DNA from: Sabellastarte sp. h YS-2021
Taxonomy: Eukaryota; Annelida; Polychaeta; Sabellida; Sabellidae
Length of the DNA stretch: 64,000 nt
Assembly (NCBI GenBank): GCA_964017235.1
Contig: OZ024930.1
Location: 27,346,614 to 27,410,613 of the forward strand
Direction: 5' to 3'
Below are positions 31,591 through 42,930 of the stretch, one piece after another. A program made the position numbers and the translations under genes. Numbering within the stretch: position 1 is the stretch's first letter; each line of letters opens with the position of its first letter. The notes beneath the pieces are model-generated. The model was not told the DNA's origin and did no database searches. It saw nothing but the letters and a program-made list of their open reading frames with translations.

Positions 31591-32352
31591 GATGGGAGCT
31601 ACCCTGGGGACAGAAGGAGCAGACATCTATCATTCCTTTTCAGGACTACCCAATTATTCAAAGAACTTCTATTAAAGCTGATGTTGCTTACAACATATTA
31701 AAATAAAATATCTAATACATTTCCAACAAGTTTCCATACTATTTCCAACAAAAGCACAAGTCCTGTAATTTTGTAAACCTTCAAAGAAATTTGTTTTCCA
31801 AATTGTTTTTTTAGGCTTATTTGCAAGATACTTCTAAGTTGAAAACTTTCTTATTTATCAAACTTTTGAGAATTTCAAAAGTTTCACAAAGGTCAAAACC
31901 GAAAAGGTAGGATCCAAAGGTCAAAATCATTCCCAAAAATGTCAAAGATTCTTTAAAAAAGTGTTTTCAATTTTTGGGGGGCTGGGCAGGCAGCTGCTGA
32001 TGCTCTTGCTGAGCGGTGGTGGTTGGAGGAGAGACGGTCTGTTGATATGGGTCACTTGGTGAAAACAGTTGAGATGTATCGATCTGATGGTAGCTCATGA
32101 CTGACTGTAGATTTCAAAAATGCTAGAGAGTCCTGATATGTTGAGTTGACTTGGCAGAGGCAACTGATAGTAAGTTGAAGTGCTTCATCAGAGTCATTGT
32201 AAAAGTAAGTGGTCTTAAAGGCCCGGGTTGTTGGTCATCAACAACTACAGAGAAAGTCAGCTGCCCTCCGGGTTGACTACAACTGATCCTAACCGACTCT
32301 GTAAACATTGCTACCAACCCTCAAATAATCAATAGTTACCAACAAGACAGCG
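31591..32352. other. 3' part of Harbinger-2
   Basis: Contains CCTTTTCAGGACTACCCAA (about 31636), also found after the Harbinger-1 transposase (near 3290). The rest is AT-rich, followed by the terminal region with the inverted repeat. Confidence 0.5.
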
Positions 32353-32366
32353 CCAGTGGAACACCC

Positions 32367-32971
32367 TTATTATTTTGAATGCTTTTGAACAATTTATTTT
32401 TAAATGTGTTTCAAAATTTTAAAGTTTATTTCTTTTCCTCTGATCTGCCAACAGGCTGACCTGTAATCTGTATACATATTTTAATGAAACTGCATTCATA
32501 TATTTCTAAGAAAATTACTACAATTCAGCCTATTAAACATACCCAGGATAAAAAAATGTCACCTTTTTTCTTTACCTGTCAAGCAGCAAAAGATGTAGAG
32601 CAACAATTGCAGGTAAATGTATAAACCATCACATATCGTAATGTGATTTGTAAACACAATAAAACAGAGGTGTTTTCTTGTGAACATTTTTGAAAGATGT
32701 AAACCATGAATTTATCCTGTTTGTGTAATCTTGTGACACTAAAAACACAAGAAAATATAACAAAATACAAAAGCACATTTTCCAGATGGCTGTGAATTTA
32801 TTATAATAATATCGTGGGAACCCTCACTTGCAAATTTCTAACACAAAACCCAGATCGCAACCATAGACCTAGGACGATAATGTTTCAGTAATGTATTGAT
32901 TGATTGATAAACTGGACATCCCGGAGATTCATCATTGCACTCATAAGTCATATTAAAGACCATATTGGACT
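32367..32971. other. Non-coding stretch
   Basis: Nothing recognised. Confidence 0.4.
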
Positions 32972-33212
32972 GGATTTATTTATTTATTTAGGGTTTTTTA
33001 TGTCGCTTTCAACACTGTACAGGTCATATCACGACGGGTAGTTGGAAGGGCAGTGGAATCAGTACATACAGTTGGTCAAGGTTCTGTACTGTAAACTGTT
33101 GACCAACGGCAAGCAACTACCAGCTTTCCCACTTGAGGTAGGCCCAGGAACCAAAGCCTGACCTCAGAGGTCGGAGGTGAGAGTGTTACCACTCTGCCAC
33201 CGTGCCCCCGGA
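32972..33212 (-). repeat. tRNA-derived SINE, family 1 (best copy)
   Basis: On minus the head GGCACGGTGGCAGAGTGGTA is a good A box, followed by AACACTCTCACCTCCG and a weaker B box (TTTGGTTCCTGGG). The body is shared with copies at 41.6, 42.25 and 42.8 kb (GGTCATATCACGACGGGTAG on plus). It ends in an (AAAT)n tail at 32974-32990 on minus, typical of SINEs mobilised by LINE machinery. Confidence 0.75.
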
Positions 33213-34084
33213 CCTTGGAGGGGATTGCGTCCTCTGAATGCTATTCTAGTTAGTATTTTGCACACCATCATGAGCTAGATTTTGAACCCAAGACCATATT
33301 CTTCTTTCTCCTTGGTTGATAAATCTATTGAATTTTACAAGCAAGTTTAGGATAAAAATTCAAACTCGAGATATGTTTCTGCTACGCTTTTAGTCAAAAG
33401 CAATAATGATTTGTCAATATAAGTTTGGAGACAAAAGCTGGGAAAAGCCCTTTCATTGTGTGTAAAAAAGACAGTGTAATATCAAAATATGTTATATTTA
33501 CGGCTAAAATTTGAGACATTGTACAATATTTAGCACAAGGCTATTTTTAGAAAAATGTGCCCTTATTATCTACCAGTTCCTCAAGACCATAAGCAAGTTG
33601 CACACGAACATATCTGAACTGTATCAACTAGCTAACCAAATTACCTATAAAAGTGCTGTTGCATTTCCGTGTTCATTTGTAAGACCTAGTCGATTTTAAA
33701 TACAACAGTGATCCTCGAAACTAAGGCCAGGACAAAATGTGTCTGTCTAATTAAATATGTTTTGCCTTAAGGCCAATGTGATGAGTGTAACAACTGAGAA
33801 TGTAAGTCTTGCATTAAAAATCAGTTTTCTTATCTACACCCAATAACTTGACTCGAGGTGATAATATCCCTGTTCCATTGCCATAACTTGTAAGTCTGTA
33901 AGTCTAACTGTTTTAAATTGTATGTCAGGCATTCAGGAGGAAAACTTCTGTGAACCTTTTCTGTGAACATAAGGAATTTGATTGTGATTGGCCACAGGCT
34001 TCTGTCTCTGTGTACTTCTAGGAAATATCCTCAGTTTAAAATTGCTATTCGGTGTGACTGAACAGGACTGATAAAGAGTTTATT
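33213..34084. other. Non-coding stretch
   Basis: No gene or repeat recognised. Confidence 0.4.
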
Positions 34085-34690
34085 GCCTGCCCAGCCAGAT
34101 CTTGATGCGACAGCAGTCACGTCAGTAATTTTGTTCTACAGTTTTTATGATAGTTTTAGTGTTTAGTGTGTGTCTCGTTGTGGGCTTATTGAAATTTACA
34201 GAGTCTTGCTTATATATGTATTTTGTTGTAGCATCCAGTGTCACTCAATTTATGGTAATCTTGTTCTCAGGGATATTGTTATTTGAACTTAAGGTCACTC
34301 AGACTCACCTCCATACTGTGGTTAAATACAGTAGGCTGCTCTAACTTTTAAATTAAGGGCTAGCCTTAAATTTATCTAAAGTTATGCTAGCCTTAACTTT
34401 CTGGTTTCACCCACACCCCAGTTTTAGGTGACCTTATGGTATTCTTGTATGTTTGATTTGTACTTAACTTTATATATGCATATGAAGATTATTAAATAAC
34501 TCTTATACTGTGTACATCTTTTAGAACTGTAAATATCTGTAGAAAACATAGTAGTAGTCATGTACATATGCATATTCTTTACTAATCATATTCTGTTAGA
34601 TTTCATGTACATACATATAACCAATAAAAACTATCCGCAAGCCTAACCTTTCACTTCCCTGGGGGGGTGGGGGACTGTAACAATAATACA
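34085..34690 (+). repeat. Possible decayed Ngaro B-repeat-like tail
   Basis: This segment resembles the E3 B repeats in style and order: TTAGGTGACCTTATG, then TACATACATA, AATAAAAA and a C-rich end. Alignment by eye is weak and no coding part lies next to it. Confidence 0.3.
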
Positions 34691-37600
34691 TGGTTTCAGA
34701 GTGTAGTAGGCCACTCATGTTAAAGCCCTGTGAAGCTGTGGTGAGGGCGGCCAACTCATGACTGCGGCCAACTTATGCAGGGAAGCAGTAAAGGTACATA
34801 TACTTCGATAATTGGGAATTTTATTTGTAATTGTATGACCAACTGATATCAGCTTTAGCATAAAAAATTGTCCTTTTTAAACATATGAGTAAAACAGAAA
34901 CAGATAGTTATATATATTCAATCCGACCCCAGTGGCCCAACAATGACAGTCTATGAATGTACTCATCCATGAATGTGCTCTTATTATAGTTAAATGGTAG
35001 TTCCATCAAAGAAGCCTGTATTTCTTCATTCACCAACAAGCCTGACTAGTTGCAATAGGTTATCTTTATTATTGACGTCATTCTGCCACTGTTTCATTTG
35101 AAAGGAAGAAACGACGGATAAATTAGATTTACCTGTTTTGAAAATAAGCTTAACCCCTAAATTCTCATACTTGAAAATTTCACTGTTCTCCACTTGCTTT
35201 TAGCACTGATACTTTCTTGTTGGCTTTGATTTGTGTTTGACATTGCTTTCATTACAATGTATAAGGTCATGCTATAGCAGGTGACTAGGTTTGGTCAAAA
35301 CAGCTGTAATAAAATACTACAAAAACTCTACTTTGTAGAAGATGTTTTTGTATAAATTTACTGTAAATTCCTGAATTTATGCTCTGCATATATCCATTTA
35401 AAGTGATTTTACTGAACGCCCAATGCAGATGTAAAAGCTTATCAAATATAATTGCTGTGTCTTTTTTAACGCAGATTTTATAACAAAGTTTATTAATTTT
35501 AACTTCTATGAATATCTACATACGGACAAACAATGTTTATTGTTAGTAGGAACCTAAAAAGACGAATGTTTCTGTGGTATTTGAAATAAAGTACTTTTGT
35601 AAGTGGGATATTTGTGGGGAACTTATTCAGAGTAATATGGACTAACTGTGATAAAATTTTAGAAGCGATTGGTCATAAAAATATTAGCCTTGTTAGAATT
35701 TTACAAAGTTTACAAATGGTTATAAGACCTATATTTTCATAGACATGATTTATTTTTGTGAGCTTGATACAAGGTGAGTTTGTTTTGAAAATAATGTATT
35801 TTTCACAATTTGGTTGTGATTGCTCTCAACCATCCCCCACCCCTAGTTCAAAATTAACTAGGTGTTACGATAGGATTCACAAGTTTAAATAGAATGTAAG
35901 GCTGGCAGTCAGGCACTCAAAATTATGTGTCATGCTATTTTAGGGGGGCAGATGATATCATCTGTCAACATTATAGAGTGTTATTTCTTAATGACCAAAT
36001 TATCCTAAATATTTTTAGGAGAGGAATACTAATGTGCAGCCTGTTATCTAATCATTTAAACAACTCAAGGTAATTGCAAGAGTCATTTTATTATTTCATG
36101 TTTATCTGGTGTGCCTTTAGCTTAGAGTGTTTACTGCTTATTAATTTCTCATTTGTCTATGGACTTACCACCTGCCTTTGAGAAAACTAATAACTATAAG
36201 CTATTAGCAGTTATTGTTCATTTTCAGCCAACGTCCTAAGTGTCCAGTTAGAGACACTGTAAAGATCCCTGGGGTATAACCAATTGATAATGTTTTGTTA
36301 GTAATGGATATACTAATAATGACAAGTAGAAATGTCACTGCCATTAAGTTACAAAAGATAATGATATTATTCAGGGAGTCACCATCATGTCAGAAAGACA
36401 GGGAAAAATGCATTCTAAAAACAGTTTGTAAGTTTTGCTTAATCAACACTGATGTTTTCAGGACAGGTTTGATTACACCCGCCTCAGTACAGTAATTATG
36501 CCATGTTTGTCCGTTTGGATGTCCTCATTCCTAATTCAAAAAACTCTACATCCGATTGGGGGAATACTTTTACACAAGGTGGAGTATTCTCTTGGCTTGT
36601 TCCACTTAGAGACGACCAGCATCTGGGACAAGATACAAGAATAAATATGGGGATTTTTAACAGTAAGGTGATCTCAAACTAGTTTAAACTTTTTATTTTG
36701 GAGGGCAGAACCACTCGTGGTCAAAATGATGGTTCTCAAATTATCATCCTAACACATGCAAAGGAAGTATTTATGAATATACATTAATCTCAAGTTAACA
36801 CAACTGCAGTCTTCAGAGGGGCTTATGTTGGAACTTGCCGTTGGAACTTGAAATGCTAAAAGGTTAGTGAGGTAACAATGTAACACCTTTCGGACTTGGG
36901 CCCTTTTACTGAATCAACCATATCAAGCAGCTGATAATTCATAACCTAATCAGCAGTGGTTTTAGCAGTAACTGTGGCAGTAAATATCTAATTGCGCCAA
37001 TATTGTATTTTATTTTCATTTTCGTCCCACAATGAAATCTTTTTATTTTTAATTGCTAAAAGTATGGATAATGCAGAAGGTGAGTTTAAGATGATTTCGA
37101 GTATTTAAATAAGTTTAAGTCAAAGTGACCTTTAGAATAGATTTATAGCTACGTGATAAGGCGTGCGTCTATTTAGTCATGGGTTGTAAAATAAGCATGA
37201 TTCATATAAACTATGAGAATGGCGAGGTCACAAGATAAATAAATCCTATTTATTCTTTGCAGGCAAGCTTTGCTTTTTGCAGGTCTTTTACATTCTCAGC
37301 AAAATAGAAAGCCAGAATACCAACATGTAGATGCTATTGCATTGAATAAAACAGATAGGTCTAAACAATGAATAGAGAAAATTTATACCAAGGTTGTCAC
37401 ATACTTTTAATGGTCCGGCAACCATGTGACATGACTGTATGATTGAATGGAAAAATGGCTGCTCAGAAAGGATCTACACAAAAACTCTCTTTGCTAGAAC
37501 ATCATGGTATAAAATGTAGTTTGAATTAAAATAAAAGCAACGTATGAAGGTATGTTCTGTATTTACTCTTTCCCCTCCCTTTGAGTTTGTCTGTCTGTTT

Positions 37601-37860
37601 GTTTTTCTGTACACATAACTTGAAATCTTCACATCGGAACTGGGTCATATTTACACATTAGGTTGCCTCTATCTGTGGATCGATCCTCCTGAAAGATGGT
37701 CTGGTTCCAGATTGGATCTCCATAATTTTTCCTTCGCTTTTCAGATAGATTTTGTACTTACTGCAACAAACAAAAAAGTTGAAAGGGGTTTTGGTCAACT
37801 AGCGCGAATGCAAAGCCATCTGAAACATGAGTAGTGCAATGAAGAGGTAACCCATCCCAA
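34691..37860. other. AT-rich non-coding stretch
   Basis: About 3.2 kb with only short, poor reading frames. No gene, RNA gene or clear transposon was recognised. Confidence 0.45.
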
Positions 37861-37872
37861 TATTAACAGAGC

Positions 37873-37965
37873 CCATCGCCGCTTAACTTCTGTAAAACAC
37901 AGCCATTGTGGTCATGCCATAACTTCTGTAAAAACAGACAGCCATTGTGACTGTGCCACAATTCA
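37873..37965 (+). repeat. Imperfect tandem duplication, about 40-bp unit
   Basis: AACTTCTGTAAAA ... CAGCCATTGTG ... TGCCA occurs twice in succession. Confidence 0.6.
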
Positions 37966-38237
37966 TGAAAGTCCTGAGAATTAAAAAAGTGGTCTCCAGT
38001 AGCACGAGCTCTGCCCAGGCTCACGCTTAAAAAGGCGCCAGCACAGAAGAATATATGCAAAAGACAAGGAGAGTGTGTAGCAGGGTCATTAAGTGCAAAC
38101 CAATTAAAAGAATTAAAAGGGGAGAAAGGGAAGTCAAGATAATGGTCACAGGGAGAGCCTCTTTTGTAATTTCAAACAACTAGATACAGGATGCATCTGT
38201 GGTGTGATTAATTTGTTTTTAGCAATACCTGCGAGGG

Positions 38238-38350
38238 GTTTTGAATACCCAAATTAACTATTTGAGCCACTGTTATTCTGCCACAGTGGCCTAGTTTTTG
38301 AACACCCAAATTAACAATTTGAACCACTGTTTTTCTTCCACTGTGGCCTA
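38238..38350 (+). repeat. Tandem duplication, 56-57-bp unit
   Basis: GTTTTGAATACCCAAATTAA ... CACAGTGGCCTA (38238-38293) is repeated as GTTTTTGAACACCCAAATTA ... CACTGTGGCCTA (38294-38350), just upstream of and overlapping the head of a SINE. Confidence 0.8.
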
Positions 38351-38545
38351 GTGCCTAACACATTCGCCTAAGAACACAGAGGACGTAGGTTCAATCCCAG
38401 GTACAGGCAGATACATAGTGGCTCGGATGACCACTTAAAATGTCATCTGTCATTGGGTGCTTTCCCCAGTGGCAGGTTAAAGAATCTCAAGGACGTTGAT
38501 AAATGGTCATCCTTGAGCCTCTGTCTTTCAGTTAGAGTAATTTCA
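38338..38545 (+). repeat. tRNA-derived SINE, family 3
   Basis: An A box TGGCCTAGTGCCTAACA (from 38344) and a B box GGTTCAATCCC (38388-38398) are spaced as in a tRNA. The tRNA-unrelated body follows (GGGTGCTTTCCCCAGTGGCA). No aminoacyl-tRNA anticodon arm was confirmed, so this is a SINE head and not a tRNA gene. Confidence 0.7.
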
Positions 38546-39285
38546 GTAATTCGAGAGTTGGACTGTACTTGTTCAGTTGAATGGGTCATATAGCCCTGTA
38601 GTACAGGGATATATTGTGCTGAGTATAAACACAAATACAAAAAGAAAAAAAAACAATACCAAATATCCCGTATCAAGAAATATAGTTGTAGTTAAGAGAA
38701 TTAAGCACAAAAACCAATTATCATACCAATTAACTTTATTTTGTGGCATGACAGTAATATTTGTTTGTACTTTCATATTATTTAGATGGTATATATTAAT
38801 ACTGTATATAGTATTGATACATACCGTTTAAATGAAATAGATAACTTACCTTGTGGGGTGTACTTGTGTTAAATTGTATCTTGTGACCAATGAAGGGACT
38901 CTGATTGTATAATCTGCTTTCTGGAGGGATAAAATTTTAAAAAAAACTTTGACCCCCTTGAGGATTTTCCTATTTTTCATAACCTAAATAACTGCATAAA
39001 TATGCATATTTTTCATATATTACAGCACCCTTTTATGTATGTTTTCCCCATTTCATGTAAATAAGTGCCAATTTACATTATTGAAAACGTGGTATCTTAA
39101 CAGCTCTTATGCTCCTTTCTGCTACATTAAAATTCTTGCAAAAATGGCAGATGAATCATAACTTTAAAACTGATGCTTTCATTATCACTGGTCCCCCTTA
39201 CCTTGAATTCTTTTGAGGGCTGATTTTTTTTCAGATTTTTTATGGGAAATATTGATATATTTTTACTCACCATTCATTGAAATAT
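38546..39285. other. Non-coding stretch
   Basis: Nothing recognised. Confidence 0.4.
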
Positions 39286-39960
39286 CTACGGAGCCCAGGA
39301 AGGGACATACCACTGTTTTCCTATCAATTTTTTATTTTGTAACCATGAGATCAGTAATTCATTCCCACGAGATTGTAAGTCTTTTGCACAAGATAGTAAC
39401 TCGTTGCCAGAAGATATTAAGTCATTCTCACAAGTTAGCAAGTCGTTGCCACAAGATACTAAGTTGTTCCCATGAGATAGCAAGTCATTCCCACGAGTTA
39501 CTATGTTATGCTTTGATGCCATTGATATAAGCAATTTCTTTGTATATCATACCTAACTTATCTTGAGGGAACAACATTATATCTTGTGGTAATAACATTT
39601 TAACTGGTGGGAATGAGTTATTAAGTGTTAGGTACAGGTAAGTAAGTAATGGCAATGAGTTAGTAAGGGGTGGGTATGAAGGATTTAATATCTTGTGGTA
39701 ACCACTTTGTATCTTGCTGTCACAAATTAGTATCTTCTTCACACAAGCAAAATCCCATTCCAACAACTTAGTATATCATTACAACAACTTAGTATCTCAT
39801 TACCATGACTAAGTTGTGGTAATGACTTAGTCTCTTGTGGTAACAACTTCCTAACTTGTGGGAACCACTTAGTATCTCGTGGTAACGTTTTGCTAGCTCG
39901 TGGTAACAAGATAAAAATATGAAGATGAGACAGTTCTATGTCCTTTCCTGGGCTCCATAA
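39286..39960. mobile_element. Fold-back-like element FB2 (uninterrupted paralogue of FB1)
   Basis: The left terminal repeat CTACGGAGCCCAGGAAGGGA (from 39286) is matched inversely at the right end (to 39959; TGTCC at 39939-39943), 19 of 22 positions. The left half carries GTTAGCAAGTCGTTGCCACA-type units and the right half their reverse complement (TTGTGGTAACAACTT). It lacks the MITE, SINE and Ngaro found in FB1 and so shows their empty sites. Confidence 0.82.
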
Positions 39961-40386
39961 AGATCCCCCATTGTATATATCTTTAAATTTCACCATTCAT
40001 CACAAATAAGAAATTCCTGACACATTAGTAAAGTTTGTAACTATATTAAATCTATAATTTCCACTGATCTAAAACTGGTATGAATTTGTATGTATTACTC
40101 ATATCAAATACTATGGCATATTTTATGGCAAGTTTTATTTATACCAGCTATGAGTAGATGAATTTTACTATTTGTTAAATAGCGTCGGTGGGTGTGTTTG
40201 GTGTATTGTTTATGCAAATTAAATGAATCTTACTTTTCTGTTAGCTTTTAACATTACTTTCAGTATGCTGAGCAAAACACTGTTTTATATTGTATCAGCT
40301 TACAAAATATTATCAAACAATTAGCATAATTATATTAGTAATAAAGTGTACCCTGAGTGTGCGAGGTACGGAAATGTACCAATTAC
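39961..40386. other. Non-coding stretch
   Basis: Nothing recognised. Confidence 0.4.
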
Positions 40387-40830
40387 TCAAATAAATTGGT
40401 TAATGCCAATTGGATGGATTGCCCCAATATTCCACATCCACCATTTCTCTCTCAACTTTCTGTGTTTAGAATCTGGTCTGTGGTATTTTAGGGAACACCA
40501 TTCCAGCACTGAGAATTTCACGTCTTTAACAGAATGGCCCTTTTCTGTAAAGTGCCTAGAAACAGGGGTGATTCTATTTTCCCTTGGCTGGCTTACTCAA
40601 TGTCTATGTTCATACATTCTATTCCTAAATGGTCTACTAGTTTTCCCCACAAAATATTTATTGCACTTTTTTTTATTAGCATAATTATATTTAACAGGTG
40701 CAACAGCCAGTCTTTTTCAATTTCTGACAACAACAAGTTTTGACTGAAGATAATGTACATTGATAACCTTTGTTATGGCGGGGTCAGTATCTAATCTAAT
40801 CTGATGAAGACTTTTATAGCTCTTAATCTC
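40387..40830 (-). pseudogene. GIY-YIG endonuclease domain, tail of a Penelope-like retroelement
   Basis: On minus, from about 40684 to a stop at 40387-40389, the frame reads KKKCNKYFVGKTSRPFRNRM, YEHRH, an internal TGA, then RITPVSRHFTEKGHSVKDVK and REKWWMWNIGAIHPIGINQF. The CxKYFVGKTxRPFRxRMxEH core is the conserved half of a GIY-YIG nuclease. The HFTEKGH ... WxWxIxxxHPxGxN ending is that of Penelope-like element ORFs, whose C-terminal nuclease nicks target DNA. The upstream frame (to about 40830) gives HYLQSKLVVVRN with a stop. No reverse transcriptase was seen next to it, so it is a 5'-truncated dead copy. Confidence 0.75.
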
Positions 40831-41599
40831 CACCATGTGACAAACTCTAAAGCGCAACTATATATACAAGCATATTAAATCAGAGCTGACCATTTAACCT
40901 AGCCAGGTAATACTAAGGGGGTACAGGGATGTGGGGTGGCTAAGGCGGATAGGCTTTTTCTGCATCAGGAGCAATATAAAAAACAATTAATATACTTTGT
41001 GTCTTGATGAATTGACAAATACCTCAATGTGACACAAAAATAATGTGAAGAATAAATGAAGCATGTTAATGTTCTAATCAAAATAAATCAACATTAAAAT
41101 ACAGGAACAAGGACTTTTTGTAACGTAAAAGGCCCCAGTGCATGTGAAAAATATTAATAATAAACTACTGAATTTTTACAAGTCTTAACTGTTTTGAAAT
41201 TCATTGGTGAAACTATGGGCATTATACTTAAATGTAATATTAGTAAAATCAACATATAACATCAAGTTAGATTTTTTGTATTACCAAAAAGTCTCGTCAG
41301 AAGACATGGAAAGCAGACAGTTGTTATATGGATTCAACTTACTAAAAACAAATCCTGGCAATTCCAAAATCAATGTTTCAATTATGGTAGCAAATGGAAA
41401 TTAGTCATTTAGCCCTGGTAACTGCTTATTAACAAGGTATTTTTTCCCAGAAATGACAGACTTATCTGACACACACAGACTGGAAGTGAGTCAGAATTTC
41501 CTTCCTAAATAATTAGCACAATGAAATATGTTTCCGGTGCTTATTAAGTTTTTCATATCAAATGGTTTTAGATTGATTTGATTGTTTTGCTGTAATATG
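40831..41599. other. Non-coding stretch
   Basis: Nothing recognised. Confidence 0.4.
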
Positions 41600-41965
41600 G
41601 CTTTTAAATTATGGTATATATCATATCACAATGGGTAGTCGATGGAGGAAAACAAGGCATGCAAGATGATCAAGAATGGCAAACAATGGCAAAGTTTTCA
41701 GCTAATGTCAGGTTGTGTTTTGTTGGAAGATACAGCAGTGTGGAAGTTTTATACTATGGTAACAAGACAAGAAAGCCACGCAATATCAGTTTGTCCAGTG
41801 GTAAAGTCATGAGTGGCCAAAGGTCATATCTGATCCTAGCAGGGTGACCAAGATTTGAACTCAAAGGTGAGACACCAAAGGTCATATATTTGACTAAGGT
41901 CATACACAGCTAAGGGTCATAACTGACCCTAGCCCAGTCACCAAGATTCGAACCCTAGATTTGTA
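41600..41965 (-). repeat. SINE family 1-like copy or copies
   Basis: CATATCACAATGGGTAGTCG (from 41627) matches the family 1 body. Downstream, GATTCGAACCCTAGA (about 41945) is a canonical B box on minus, preceded by a related GATTTGAACTC copy near 41850, so two tandem tRNA-like parts may be present. Confidence 0.5.
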
Positions 41966-42244
41966 TACACGCACATAAAGAATTTTGTTTGTTTCAAATT
42001 TTTCTTGAAAAAAGACAATAACTGCTACAAATGTCTTTTCATCAAACTATCATGGCAGATTATTATACCTGCATATGTATAGAACTCTATAATTTATCAT
42101 TCAATTAAAAAAACACAACTTTTGTGATCTCATACAATAAACTGTTTCACAGTACTGTGATTAACAGTGAAATGGAGCAACAATATACACTGTATTACCT
42201 AACTGCAACATGTTATCAAATTATTACAATAATATTTGAAATTG

Positions 42245-42440
42245 AAATACATTATATACTGGTCATATGAGAACCCGCAGCTTTGTGGATGGAGTAGAGC
42301 ATGTACCAGTTTGCTAAGTATCTGTGAAATGTAAACCATCTGGTATTAACACACAACTTCCAGCTTTCCTACCTAATACAAATGACAGATTCAAACCCAC
42401 AAGCTCACTCTTGGAAGGCAAGTGTGTTACCAACAATATC
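42245..42440 (-). repeat. SINE family 1-like copy
   Basis: On minus, GTTGGTAACACACTTGCC and GTGGGTTTGAATCTG give a tRNA-like head. The body has CCAGCTTTCCTACCT on plus, as in the 33-kb copy (CCAGCTTTCCCACTT). Confidence 0.55.
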
Positions 42441-42774
42441 ATCGATGCCAGTAAAATAGCTGTTGCCCCCTAATTAAATCTAGCAAGAAGAAAGACAACT
42501 CCAGAGGGGAGAGGCAAAGGTGTGCATTAAAATAGAGCAAGTGGAGTAGTGTAATAGTAAACCCCATTGATGGTATTTTTCATCCGGTGATGATCCCTAG
42601 GGAGTTATTATCCTATTGACTACTATTAGTGCTAATCAGAATTTCTACAAGGAGTTGACGGAAACTGTTCCTAATCTGTTAAAAGCCTTAATCAATTATT
42701 GTGCCTTCCTCCCCCACATTCTACACAATATGATTTGTGAAATGAAATGGAGTTAATGTGAAATAAATGCATTG

Positions 42775-42930
42775 GAGCTTTATTAAAATCTGAAAGGTCA
42801 TATCATTGTGGGTAGTTAAGGAGGTGGTTGGGAAGCAGTGCTCAGTGATGAAGGTTTCTGCACGAAAAACCATCGGACACAGGCAAGCAGCTAACAAGAA
42901 AGAATACAGGATATTTGTTAAAATATCAGT
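42775..42930 (-). repeat. SINE family 1 fragment
   Basis: GGTCATATCATTGTGGGTAG (plus) and CAAGCAGCTAACAAGAAAG match the body of the 33-kb copy. The tRNA-like head is not visible. Confidence 0.45.

Larger units (their letters stand above)
29312..32366. mobile_element. Decayed Harbinger-type transposon (Harbinger-2)
   Basis: The terminal inverted repeat GGGTGTTCCACTGG (29314-29327) is matched by CCAGTGGAACACCC (32353-32366). An AACCGACTCT motif lies near both ends (about 29340 and 32294). It carries a broken transposase on plus. A minus-strand remnant at 31970-32100 (DPYQQTVSPPTTTAQQEHQQ) may be the tail of a second gene, but no MADF domain remains. The flanking 3-bp target duplication could not be settled. 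Confidence 0.75.

Noticed and set aside
38344..38400. Possible tRNA gene
   Set aside because: A and B boxes are present but a complete cloverleaf with acceptor stem was not seen and a SINE body follows.
39286..39960. CRISPR-like spaced repeats
   Set aside because: The units are directly adjacent minisatellite repeats in inverted arms within terminal repeats, in an animal genome; there are no spacers or cas genes.
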